64,000 nt of DNA from Bacteroides congonensis (GTDB lineage Bacteria > Bacteroidota > Bacteroidia > Bacteroidales > Bacteroidaceae): contig NZ_FQXY01000007.1 in assembly GCF_900130125.1 (NCBI RefSeq), positions 372,001-436,000 on the forward strand, given 5' to 3'. The notes under the pieces are model-generated. The model was not told the DNA's origin. It saw only the letters and a program-made list of their open reading frames with translations, and made no database searches. The position numbers were made by a program, and so were the translations under genes. This document shows positions 51,704-64,000 of this stretch, in pieces (position 1 is the stretch's first letter; every line of letters starts with the position of its first letter).

Positions 51704-52879
51704 TTAGTCCGAATACTGATAAACCTTCAAATCAAACTTAGGAACCATTGCCAGCAAATGGTCGAAGATGTCCGACTGGATGCGTTCGTATTCTTTCCAC
51801 ACTTTGTTTCGGGAGAAGAAGTAAACTTGAATAGGGACTCCATACATCGTGGCTTCTTTTTGGCTGATAATCAAGTCCAAATCCTGATTCACCACAGGCA
51901 GGCTGCATAGATAGCGTTCAATATACACACGGTAAACTTGGGAATTGGTAGGCACTACGCCTTCTTCGGGTTGATAATCTGCCATTAAAGGAATTTCCTT
52001 CCGGTAGCGGTCAAGCATTTCGGGCGTACAGAATTGGAGTGTAGTCAAGTCCAGGGTTATATTCTTCATTACCCTTCGTCCTCCTGATTGCACCATTCCC
52101 CGCCAGTTCTGAAAAGGACTGCTGACCAAGGTATAAGGGGGAACAGTAGAAATCGTATTATCGAAATTCTGAATCTTGACTGTATTCAGAGTAATCTCCT
52201 GCACTGTGCCATTGGCAGCACCGGAAGGAAGCGTAATCCAGTCGCCCGGACGAACCATATCATTGGCGGAAAGCTGGATACCCGCCACAAATCCTAGTAT
52301 GGAATCCTTGAATACCAGCATCAGGATGGCAGCCGAAGCACCTAATCCCGCAAACAAACTGGCTGGGGATTTATTCACGATAATGGCAATGATAATGATT
52401 CCGCCGATAAAAAACAGAAGAACCTGCAACACTTGAATGAACCCTTTCATCGGACGGTTCTTCATCGACTCCTTCCCATCGTAGATATCCATTATCATCA
52501 ATAGAATTCCATTAACAGCCAACAACAGAGAAAAAATGATATAAATGGCACAAGCCTTCTGGGAAATAAGCAACAAATCTTTACCACGAACAAAAGCTAT
52601 CGGCAACAAATAATAGACAAGGAAAGCCGGAATCGTATGAATCAGGTTATGAAACACTTTACGTTTCATCAGCAACGTATTCCACTGATGTGGTTTCCGA
52701 CGGGTGTACTGCCTCATCCCGCCTATGAGAATCGCCTGGCAGAGATAATTTAGACCGATGGCAATTGCTATCATCAGAATAGCAATAATAGTCTCATCAA
52801 AACGGTCGGCAACTGTCGGGTCTATCCCCCAATCTATCAGGATTTTGTTCATCCATTTTCCTAAATCTACTACGAGCAT
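51704..52879 (-). CDS. MscS-family mechanosensitive channel
   Basis: ATG at 52879 (MLVVDLGKWMNKILIDWGID) gives 391 aa. There are about five transmembrane helices, the last being the pore-lining MscS helix around SLFAGLGASAAILMLVFKDSILGFVAG. The beta domain follows: GDWITLPSGAANGTVQEITLNTVKIQNFDNT (in parts), and a C-terminal cytoplasmic domain. Length and the extra helices resemble YbdG-type channels. It releases solutes on hypo-osmotic shock. Monocistronic to the eye. Confidence 0.92.
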   Translation of the reverse strand: MLVVDLGKWMNKILIDWGIDPTVADRFDETIIAILMIAIAIGLNYLCQAILIGGMRQYTRRKPHQWNTLLMKRKVFHNLIHTIPAFLVYYLLPIAFVRGKDLLLISQKACAIYIIFSLLLAVNGILLMIMDIYDGKESMKNRPMKGFIQVLQVLLFFIGGIIIIAIIVNKSPASLFAGLGASAAILMLVFKDSILGFVAGIQLSANDMVRPGDWITLPSGAANGTVQEITLNTVKIQNFDNTISTVPPYTLVSSPFQNWRGMVQSGGRRVMKNITLDLTTLQFCTPEMLDRYRKEIPLMADYQPEEGVVPTNSQVYRVYIERYLCSLPVVNQDLDLIISQKEATMYGVPIQVYFFSRNKVWKEYERIQSDIFDHLLAMVPKFDLKVYQYSD

Positions 52880-52923
52880 AACTTCTGTTTTTTTATTAAT
52901 AACAGCAAAAGATTCATTTGGTT

Positions 52924-52973
52924 TAGAAAAAAAGACCGGCGGCTGATTCACAAGAAATCAAGACCGCCAGTCT
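52924..52973 (-). terminator. Terminator of the glycan-degradation operon
   Basis: AGACCGGCGGCTGATT (52933-52948) and its near-complement 52956-52973 form a long stem; on the minus strand it is followed by a run of seven T. Confidence 0.88.
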
Positions 52974-53017
52974 TCACTGCTACTCTCTAAGCATATCTTT
53001 CAACGATGGCAACTCTA

Positions 53018-54835
53018 TTAAGGAGCAACCGTCACTCCTATTTCATTCATTTCCACTTTTGCGGTTGTTGCCGTAGGTGTAGTAGCTTCCAACTTAATAT
53101 AACGCGCCTGTACTTTCTGGCCGAAAGCGACGGTCTGCGGCAACGGGTTGTGCATGATATTGCTGAACTCGCCATTGGCAGAAACTTCCTTCCAGTTCTT
53201 CCCGTCGATGCTCACAAAGAATTTATAACGGAATGCCATTGTCGGTTTTGCTTCCGCTTTCGAAGGAGCATAAGTAAAGCTGGCTAATGTCACCGATTTG
53301 CCCAAGTCAATCGTCAATGGAGAATCAGCGACTTTTTTCCAGCCTGCACGAGGCAGATTATTCCAATCTTCACCCTGAACCACTTCCTGCAAAGGAGCTG
53401 CATAATAAGCAGCCACTTGGTTGATATGAGCAGTCAGACGACATTCGTCAATCTTTACCCGTAGCTGACTGGCTTTCACTGTCGGGAAACGTAGCATACG
53501 TTTATATCCGATTGTCGTACCCTTGCCTACTTCTTTCCAGCCATTATCAGTCAAAGCTTCTACAACGAAAGACTCCACTCTCTGTCCTTTTGTGATATCT
53601 TCCTGAAGCATCACTAAGTTAATTTCCGAGCCCGGTTTCAAAGAATAAACGGCTTCACTACCCGAAGTGGCATTCCAGTAGTTTCTTCCTTTCTTCACCC
53701 GATTGTCGGCAAATATCTGTTGACGGTAAGCTGCAAATTCTTTCAGACGGTTCACGTCCGCTTCATGAATCAAGCCTTTGCGGTCGGGCGGTATATTCAA
53801 TAAAAGCACGGAGTTATATCCTACCGACTGGAAATAAATATCCGATAAATGTTTCAGGGACTTCACTTTCGCGTCTTCTTCCGCATGGTAGAACCATCCC
53901 GGACGGATAGACACATCCACTTCCGAAGGATACCAAAACAGTTCCGTAGCTTTCTCCAACATCTTGCGGCTTCCTAAATCTTCCGCTTTGCTGAATACAC
54001 CCAAACGTTTGTTGTTTTCTGTCGAGCGGGCATAAATTCCCGGAGTCAGCACCGTTGCATTCCATTCCGTTTCGCGCCCCAGTCCTTTTTCGTTTCCTAC
54101 CCAACGGACATCGTCACCCATAATCGCCATTACCGCTTTCGGTTGCAAACGTTGGATGGTTTTATAGAAAGCGTCCCAGTCATATACTTGTTTCTTTCCA
54201 TTCGGCCCTTCCCCATTCGCTCCGTCGAACCAGACTTCGTGCACTTCACCATAATTGGTAAGCAGCTCCGTCAACTGGCGGATAAAAAACTCATTGTAAC
54301 GGGGAGAGTCTCCATAACATTCCGCATTGCGATCCCACGGAGAAAGGTAGACGCCGAATTTCATATCATATTTGTCGCAGGCTTTCCGAAGTTCTTTGAC
54401 TACGTCACCCTGTCCGTTCTTCCAGGGGGAAGAAGCTACGGAATGCCTAGTAGTGGCTGTCGGCCAAAGGCAGAAGCCGTCGTGATGCTTTGCGGTCAGA
54501 AGTACCATTTTAAAGCCGGCATCCTTGAGAGTTCTTACCCATTGTTCGGCATCCAGCTCGGTCGGGTTAAAGATAGCGGGGTTTTCTTTTCCATCTCCCC
54601 ATTCACGTCCGGTAAAGGTATTGATACCGAAATGAAGGAAAGCTGTTAATTCCATTTGTTGCCAAGCATATTGTTGAGGGGTGGGTACGAGACGTGCAGC
54701 CATATCCACTTTCTGTTCAAGAGTAGCATTTTGAGGGAATTCGACATGCTTCACATAATAGTTTTCTTTCTTCTGGGCTTGCATGCCCAATGTTATGGCA
54801 GAGGATAATAAGAAGGCGGTCAGTAGTTTGTTCAT
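53018..54835 (-). CDS. GH29 alpha-L-fucosidase with C-terminal F5/8-type domain
   Basis: ATG at 54835 (MNKLLTAFLLSSAITLGMQA) gives 605 aa with a signal peptide. The GH29 catalytic domain contains KHHDGFCLWP (about 115-124), LSPWDRNAECYG and the nucleophile Asp204 in VWFDGANGEGP. Residues about 470-605 form a beta-rich discoidin-like (F5/8 type C) domain ending YIKLEATTPTATTAKVEMNE. It removes terminal fucose from host glycans in the periplasm or at the surface. Last gene of the minus-strand cluster, followed by a strong terminator. Confidence 0.93.
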   Translation of the reverse strand: MNKLLTAFLLSSAITLGMQAQKKENYYVKHVEFPQNATLEQKVDMAARLVPTPQQYAWQQMELTAFLHFGINTFTGREWGDGKENPAIFNPTELDAEQWVRTLKDAGFKMVLLTAKHHDGFCLWPTATTRHSVASSPWKNGQGDVVKELRKACDKYDMKFGVYLSPWDRNAECYGDSPRYNEFFIRQLTELLTNYGEVHEVWFDGANGEGPNGKKQVYDWDAFYKTIQRLQPKAVMAIMGDDVRWVGNEKGLGRETEWNATVLTPGIYARSTENNKRLGVFSKAEDLGSRKMLEKATELFWYPSEVDVSIRPGWFYHAEEDAKVKSLKHLSDIYFQSVGYNSVLLLNIPPDRKGLIHEADVNRLKEFAAYRQQIFADNRVKKGRNYWNATSGSEAVYSLKPGSEINLVMLQEDITKGQRVESFVVEALTDNGWKEVGKGTTIGYKRMLRFPTVKASQLRVKIDECRLTAHINQVAAYYAAPLQEVVQGEDWNNLPRAGWKKVADSPLTIDLGKSVTLASFTYAPSKAEAKPTMAFRYKFFVSIDGKNWKEVSANGEFSNIMHNPLPQTVAFGQKVQARYIKLEATTPTATTAKVEMNEIGVTVAP

Positions 54836-54982
54836 GATATAATATTTAATTAATGCTGATAGCACAAAGATAACATAAAGATGTGAATTTCACTACTCCA
54901 ACAGAATATTTCTGACAATATTCAAAGAAACCGTGAAACCCACACCCCAATTATATAATCTAATAACCTATCGTTTCTAAAC

Positions 54983-58078
<3,096 letters not shown>

Positions 58079-58133
58079 TTATATAAGATTGTTTTGCAAA
58101 AGCACTTAATTGTCGTTCTTAACAACTTGATTA

Positions 58134-60458
58134 CTATTCTATAATCACCTCATCAAAATAAACCCTCGCTTCCTGACCGGGGCGGACGTGACTGTCGGGG
58201 CATATCCCCGCTCCTTTCGCCGTCACCCGGACATAACGGGCAGATACTCCGCCCATATCCATCGAGTAGTCATTCCTGAAAGTTCCTTCCTTATATATTT
58301 CTTCCAAAGAGAAATTCAGTTCCCCTACGGCACGGTATGTCTTGTTGTCATCTGAAACTTCCACACGAATCATTTTCGGTTTGTGCGCTCCCATTCCATA
58401 ATTCGTAATGCAGCCAATGGCAAATTTATTCAATTTCTCCTTACCCAGCAAATCTATCGTGAAAGATATGGAATCATTCCGGTTCCAGTTACACCATTCA
58501 AAATCAGTATATTTCAGGCTCCCCCTCAATCCATTGACTAATAACATTTCGTTCTTCCTATTGCCAAGCAAGGGTTTTGCCGTAGCTTTGTTCCATGTAA
58601 GTTGCAGTTCCAAGGTTTCTCCCATTTGCTTGCCGTTCATAAAGGTAGCGGCTTTCACCATTTGCGTCTTCGTCACACGGATAGGGCCGTCGTAACGATG
58701 AGAAGACATAGCCGGATCACTTCCGTTCAGTGTATAGTGAATTTCCACGTCCGGACGGAGACATTCCAGATTCACTTCCAAATGTCCGTCCACCGGTGTC
58801 ACTGTTTGCTGTATGTTATACATTGAACGGGCATAGACAATTCCTTTTTCCGCAATATGCGCGTTGTATGCGTCCATCCGTTCCAAGAATCCGGACCAGT
58901 CTTTCGTACCTGCGGGCGTCCATGCCACTTCCGCCAAAGCTGCCAAACGGGGGAACAAGAGATAATCCACGTCTTCCGGCTTATTGCAGAACTCTGTCCA
59001 CATACAAGCCTGTATGCCCATCAGCAACGATTCATATTCCGGTTTCCAGTCCTTCTGTACAGGTTCGTAATCAAAGACATCTTTCAGGGTATTGTTGCCG
59101 AAATAAGTGACCGGTTCAAACCATTGCGGTCCCTGATAACGGATCAGGTACATGATACGTGCAGGAGTCATGATAAAACGATGTCCTTTTTCGGCAGCTT
59201 TCAGAGCAGCCGTTCCCATTCCCTGCCAACCGAGGATAATGGACTCTTCGGGAAGAAAAGAACTGTTTGTCAACTCATCCCAGCCAATCACTTCACGACC
59301 TTTCTTACGCAGATAATCACTGATTCGTTTCATGAAGTAACCCTGCAAATCCTCTTCATCGGCCAAACGCTGCTTTTTCATCCGTTTCTGGCAAAGCGGG
59401 CACTTCTCCCAGTTCGTCTTCCGGGCTTCATCTCCACCTACGTGAATATAGCGGGAAGGGAAAAGCGTCAGAATTTCGTCAAAAACATCTTGCAGGAAGG
59501 TAAATACGCTATCGTTTCCCGCACAATAGATTATCTCGGCATTACGTCCTCCCAGTCCGGGAAGTACACCGATAAAGTCTTTCACAACCGGACAGGCAAA
59601 TTGGGGATAGGCGGCCAAAGCAGAGTTGCTGTGTGCCGGTACATCTATTTCCGGAATTACTTCAATCTGTCTGTCGGCGGCATAGGCCACAATTTCCCGG
59701 ATCTCTTCCTGTGTGTAGAAACCGCCTATCGGAGTGGGTTCTCCCCGTTCCGGATTGCGACGTGAGTGGAAAGGTACATCGGTATGATCCACTCTCCACG
59801 CCCCTACTTCCGTCAAACGGGGATATTTCTTTATTTCAATCCGCCAGCCGTTATCGTCCGTCAGATGAAAATGAAGTTTGTTTATCTTCAGCATCGCCAT
59901 GCAGTCGATGATTCGCAGAACGTTCTCTTTGGGGATAAAACAACGTACAGGATCCAACAGTAATCCGCGGAAACCGAAACGGGGTTCATCCTGAATGGTC
60001 ATTGCAGGAACGTTCCAAGCGACATTCCGCATCGGTTGTTCCGATTCTATGGCGGCAGGAAGAAGTTGGCGGATAGATTGCAGGGCATAGAAAAATCCCT
60101 TTGTATCCGAAGCCTTAATGAGTATCTGTTCCGGTGCAATCTCCAACAGATACGCTTCGGTTTTTAAAGAAGAATCGGTCACGAAACGGACTTGCCCTTC
60201 TTTGCTACCGACATTCAGTGCGGGGGTTATTCCGGCGGCACGGGTAAACAGGTCGATAAAATTGCGGACAATCACGGCTTGTTCCTGATTTTCCACCGCA
60301 AACACCGTTCGGGCAGAAAAGGTAAAGTTGCCACTACCCGGCACAATCTGTGTCGGGCGTGGAACTATCGAAATCAAAGGGGATGTTAAGTTATCTGCCT
60401 GTAGTAACGCTGTCAGTGGCGAAAGCAGTATGAGAATGATTAAGATGTATCTTTTCAT
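58134..60458 (-). CDS. GH20 beta-N-acetylhexosaminidase
   Basis: The 774-aa protein has a signal peptide (MKRYILIILILLSPLTALLQ). A GH20b N-terminal domain (about 30-155) precedes the TIM barrel, with HFHLTDDNGWRIEIKKYP and the catalytic pair Asp343-Glu344 in HVGGDEARKTNW. Later come a chitobiase-C-like segment (EIHYTLNGSDPAMSSHRYDG) and a F5/8-type C-terminal domain (residues about 625-774). It removes GlcNAc or GalNAc from the non-reducing ends of O-glycans. It begins 18 nt downstream of the sulfatase stop, so it is cotranscribed. Confidence 0.94.
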   Translation of the reverse strand: MKRYILIILILLSPLTALLQADNLTSPLISIVPRPTQIVPGSGNFTFSARTVFAVENQEQAVIVRNFIDLFTRAAGITPALNVGSKEGQVRFVTDSSLKTEAYLLEIAPEQILIKASDTKGFFYALQSIRQLLPAAIESEQPMRNVAWNVPAMTIQDEPRFGFRGLLLDPVRCFIPKENVLRIIDCMAMLKINKLHFHLTDDNGWRIEIKKYPRLTEVGAWRVDHTDVPFHSRRNPERGEPTPIGGFYTQEEIREIVAYAADRQIEVIPEIDVPAHSNSALAAYPQFACPVVKDFIGVLPGLGGRNAEIIYCAGNDSVFTFLQDVFDEILTLFPSRYIHVGGDEARKTNWEKCPLCQKRMKKQRLADEEDLQGYFMKRISDYLRKKGREVIGWDELTNSSFLPEESIILGWQGMGTAALKAAEKGHRFIMTPARIMYLIRYQGPQWFEPVTYFGNNTLKDVFDYEPVQKDWKPEYESLLMGIQACMWTEFCNKPEDVDYLLFPRLAALAEVAWTPAGTKDWSGFLERMDAYNAHIAEKGIVYARSMYNIQQTVTPVDGHLEVNLECLRPDVEIHYTLNGSDPAMSSHRYDGPIRVTKTQMVKAATFMNGKQMGETLELQLTWNKATAKPLLGNRKNEMLLVNGLRGSLKYTDFEWCNWNRNDSISFTIDLLGKEKLNKFAIGCITNYGMGAHKPKMIRVEVSDDNKTYRAVGELNFSLEEIYKEGTFRNDYSMDMGGVSARYVRVTAKGAGICPDSHVRPGQEARVYFDEVIIE

Positions 60459-60476
60459 GGTGTATGTACATTGGTA

Positions 60477-62060
<1,584 letters not shown>

Positions 62061-62089
62061 AAAACAATTTTATATTAGATAAGTAACAA

Positions 62090-62097
62090 CAAAGATA
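62090..62097 (-). promoter_or_regulatory. -7 element of the sulfatase-GH20-GH2-GH29 operon
   Basis: TATCTTTG on the minus strand, 30 nt before ATG 62060. Confidence 0.65.
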
Positions 62098-62202
62098 GGG
62101 AAAGAAAGGCAAAATCGGCTTCCACAAATTACCAATTAATTTCCAAAAATCTCCATTTCTGCATGAATCAATCACGAAATTTGCTATATTTCTCAAATGC
62201 TA

Positions 62203-62255
62203 AAAAGAATGTCGGAAGCATAATGCATATATTAAAGACATTACTCCCGACATTC
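62203..62255 (-). terminator. Terminator after the DUF4988 lipoprotein gene
   Basis: GAATGTCGG (62208-62216) pairs with CCGACATTC (62247-62255); on the minus strand TTTTTA follows. It separates the lipoprotein transcript from the sulfatase operon. Confidence 0.8.
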
Positions 62256-62289
62256 AATTATTTTAATTCTAGAGATCAAATAAATATGC

Positions 62290-63624
62290 TCATTCAATCG
62301 CTTTGATAAAATTGGTCAAGCTAGAATCCCAAGTAGATTTATATGTTTCTACTTTATCTGTAGGTACAAAAATAGATTCTAATGCAGTACAGCCCACAAA
62401 CCAAGTAGCAGAGTTTGTTGCTGGTATAGTACTTGACGTGTTAATTGTCACACTTTTCAAAGCACTACAATTTTTAAATGCTGTTCCAAATATATTTGGA
62501 TAGTTACCTTCCGGAAGAATAATGGTTTCTATAGATGTATTATAATCCGTTTCAGGAACAGGAGTACTCATGTAAAATGCGTTAGCAGGGAAAGCGGTAG
62601 TAAGTAGCACACCTGACAAATCAATATTTACCACGCTTTTTGTTTCTTTCAAAGGTTTACAGATATTATCTCGAAGAGCACCGGTAGCAACAGTGGAAGG
62701 CGTTGTTACTTTTATACTAACTGCACCACTAGGTATTTCAATAGCCGTCCCTTTATACTCAATAGCAACCCATATATTTCCCGGATCTGCTGCCGCTTTG
62801 AAAGTAACAGTTTTCATCACTGTCTGGGTTTTTCCATCTGAAATCAAGAAAGTAACTACCGTTTCCCCTATACTTGGATAAACCACCTTCAACGTGGAAT
62901 TATTTACTTCTATAGTCCAATTTTCAGGAACTGCATCCAGCAATTTTATAATATAGCCTTCAGGAAGATTCAATTCATATATTTGTTCTCCAGCTGTCCC
63001 CTTGCTATATCCGTCTAACAAAAGAGTATTCAGATTCAGATACTTAGGTAGCTCAATGGTTGTACCTCCATCTAATGTAACAGTTACCACATTACCTGAT
63101 TCAGCAACTCCCGTTACAGGGTGGGTAATAGGCCCGGGAACCGTCACTGGATTATCGCCAATAGTCAGTTTTGTAGAACCGTCTGCATTTACTTCCACCT
63201 TAATATCATCTCCACCATTCACATATACAGTCTTGCCATCAACTTTCAAAGCTTCACCGTCTAAAGTCCAATACCATTTACCGGTACCGTCTTCCTCTGC
63301 CACACCAATGACATTTTCACCAGTGCCGCTTACTTCTTTATCATCATTATAGTATAATGTAATAGGGGCTGCATGAAGGAAAGATATTTTATATCCTTCT
63401 TTTCCATCTTTTGTTACTTTGTCTACATCTGTTATATAGTCCGTAGCAGTCAGTATCCCCTGCAAAGAGTTCAATTGTTCAACCACAGTTTTCTGCCATT
63501 TCTCCAAAGCAGAGATTCTTTCTTCCTGCCCGTTGACTGCATCCCACAATTCTCCATCATCATAATTACAACTACCCATTAAAGTTGCTGCAAATACTGC
63601 ACATAAAATCGTCTTGATCTTCAT
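62290..63624 (-). CDS. Surface lipoprotein with DUF4988 and LRR_5-like repeats
   Basis: The 444-aa protein has lipobox LMGSC (Cys19). A short coiled-coil (DAVNGQEERISALEKWQKTV) opens the DUF4988 domain with strand repeats such as GKWYWTLDGEALKVDGKTV and NADGSTKLTIGDNPVTVPG. A middle Ig-like part follows. The C-terminus has BspA-type leucine-rich repeats: SIETIILPEGNYPNIFGTAF, KNCSALKSVTIN, FVGCTALESIFVPTD. This layout is common in SusE/F-position surface glycan-binding or protein-binding lipoproteins of polysaccharide loci. It follows the partial gene at the window edge on the same strand with a 38-nt gap. Confidence 0.85.
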   Translation of the reverse strand: MKIKTILCAVFAATLMGSCNYDDGELWDAVNGQEERISALEKWQKTVVEQLNSLQGILTATDYITDVDKVTKDGKEGYKISFLHAAPITLYYNDDKEVSGTGENVIGVAEEDGTGKWYWTLDGEALKVDGKTVYVNGGDDIKVEVNADGSTKLTIGDNPVTVPGPITHPVTGVAESGNVVTVTLDGGTTIELPKYLNLNTLLLDGYSKGTAGEQIYELNLPEGYIIKLLDAVPENWTIEVNNSTLKVVYPSIGETVVTFLISDGKTQTVMKTVTFKAAADPGNIWVAIEYKGTAIEIPSGAVSIKVTTPSTVATGALRDNICKPLKETKSVVNIDLSGVLLTTAFPANAFYMSTPVPETDYNTSIETIILPEGNYPNIFGTAFKNCSALKSVTINTSSTIPATNSATWFVGCTALESIFVPTDKVETYKSTWDSSLTNFIKAIE

Positions 63625-63662
63625 ATTATTATTTTATTTAAAAAGGTTTATTATTCTGTTTA

Positions 63663-64000
63663 TTAATAAAGAATGACATCATCTCTCCATGGCATACCAT
63701 GATCCGTATAGGTATCATCAACATAGAAGCGTACCCAGTCTATCTCCATACGAGGAATCAATGCATCAGGATTGTTTTTGAGCATTCTTCTAGCTGTCAA
63801 ATAACTCATTTCCATAGATGGATAATCTGGTTTAGCTTTATGTAAAAACATCATAGTTAAAATGTAATACAATCCTTCGCTATTCACTTGATCTGTAAAA
63901 GGCCAACGCGCCCCCTGACGTTCCGCGTCTGCTTGAGTGAGTTCAATGGTTTGTTTCCCATTCACTCCCATACGAACCGTCTGGTTATCTACCCATTCCA
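63663..64000 (-). CDS. C-terminal part of a probable GH16-like glycan-binding or -cleaving protein
   Basis: The frame is open to the window edge and ends TAA at 63663; about 112 residues are visible (EWVDNQTVRMGVNGKQTIEL to HGMPWRDDVILY). WPFTDQVNSEGLYYILTMMF followed by IPRMEIDWVRFYVDD resembles the end of GH16 enzymes, where an MxVDYVRVY strand closes the fold. No catalytic residues are in view, so activity cannot be judged. It is upstream of the lipoprotein gene in the same operon, as expected for a surface enzyme in a mucin-type locus. Confidence 0.5.
   Translation of the reverse strand, partial: EWVDNQTVRMGVNGKQTIELTQADAERQGARWPFTDQVNSEGLYYILTMMFLHKAKPDYPSMEMSYLTARRMLKNNPDALIPRMEIDWVRFYVDDTYTDHGMPWRDDVILY

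Overview
The window is from a Bacteroides chromosome, most likely a species close to B. thetaiotaomicron. The evidence is the repeated TAnnTTTG -7 promoter motif, general lack of Shine-Dalgarno sequences, a Bacteroides-type Rho with a long disordered insert, Ser-type sulfatases and a mucin-type glycan-degradation cluster. The core gene order (rho, 2-O-sulfatase-like gene, MATE, ffh, folD, dnaX, pepD, then a GH29/GH2/GH20/sulfatase cluster) fits that lineage; this is recalled, not computed.

Layout. (1) 1-9.76 kb is an accessory island: an IS66 element cut by the window edge, a small helix-turn-helix gene, a very large AT-rich gene of unknown function (2622-6632, 1336 aa) and two overlapping tyrosine recombinases. 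Its right edge falls inside a third tyrosine recombinase, which is truncated. (2) 10547-11901 is a decayed ISAon1-type insertion sequence with matching terminal inverted repeats. (3) 11.99-29.97 kb is core: tRNA-Cys, feoB and a small Cys-rich partner, tilS, a flavodoxin-ferredoxin protein, rho, a sulfatase, a MATE transporter, ffh, a cytochrome c biogenesis/peroxidase operon, folD, a CapA lipoprotein and tRNA-His.

(4) 29926-41042 is an 11.1-kb integrated element in the 3' end of tRNA-His, bounded by 46-bp identical direct repeats. It encodes an integrase, a divergent SF2 helicase, a winged-helix-like protein, a Sak4-like ATPase, a DUF3871 protein and a RadC-like JAMM protein, but no recognisable conjugation, capsid or terminase gene. 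Its backbone is almost devoid of the dinucleotide CG: about 11 by eye in 8.2 kb. The right end carries a less CpG-poor cargo block (MORN-like protein, retropepsin-like aspartic protease, small lipoprotein) behind a long nested stem-loop leader. This is the most unusual part of the window.

(5) 41.1-52.9 kb holds a DUF3990-type toxin-antitoxin pair next to attR, pspC, dnaX, a divIC-like gene, a Skp/OmpH lipoprotein, pepD, an endonuclease/exonuclease/phosphatase-fold protein, two proteins of poorly known role (one broken by a nonsense codon) and an MscS channel. (6) 53.0-64.0 kb is a minus-strand glycan-utilisation cluster: sulfatase, GH20, GH2, GH29, preceded by a surface lipoprotein and the end of a probable GH16-like gene. 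Together these would strip sulfate, hexosamine, galactose and fucose from host O-glycans.
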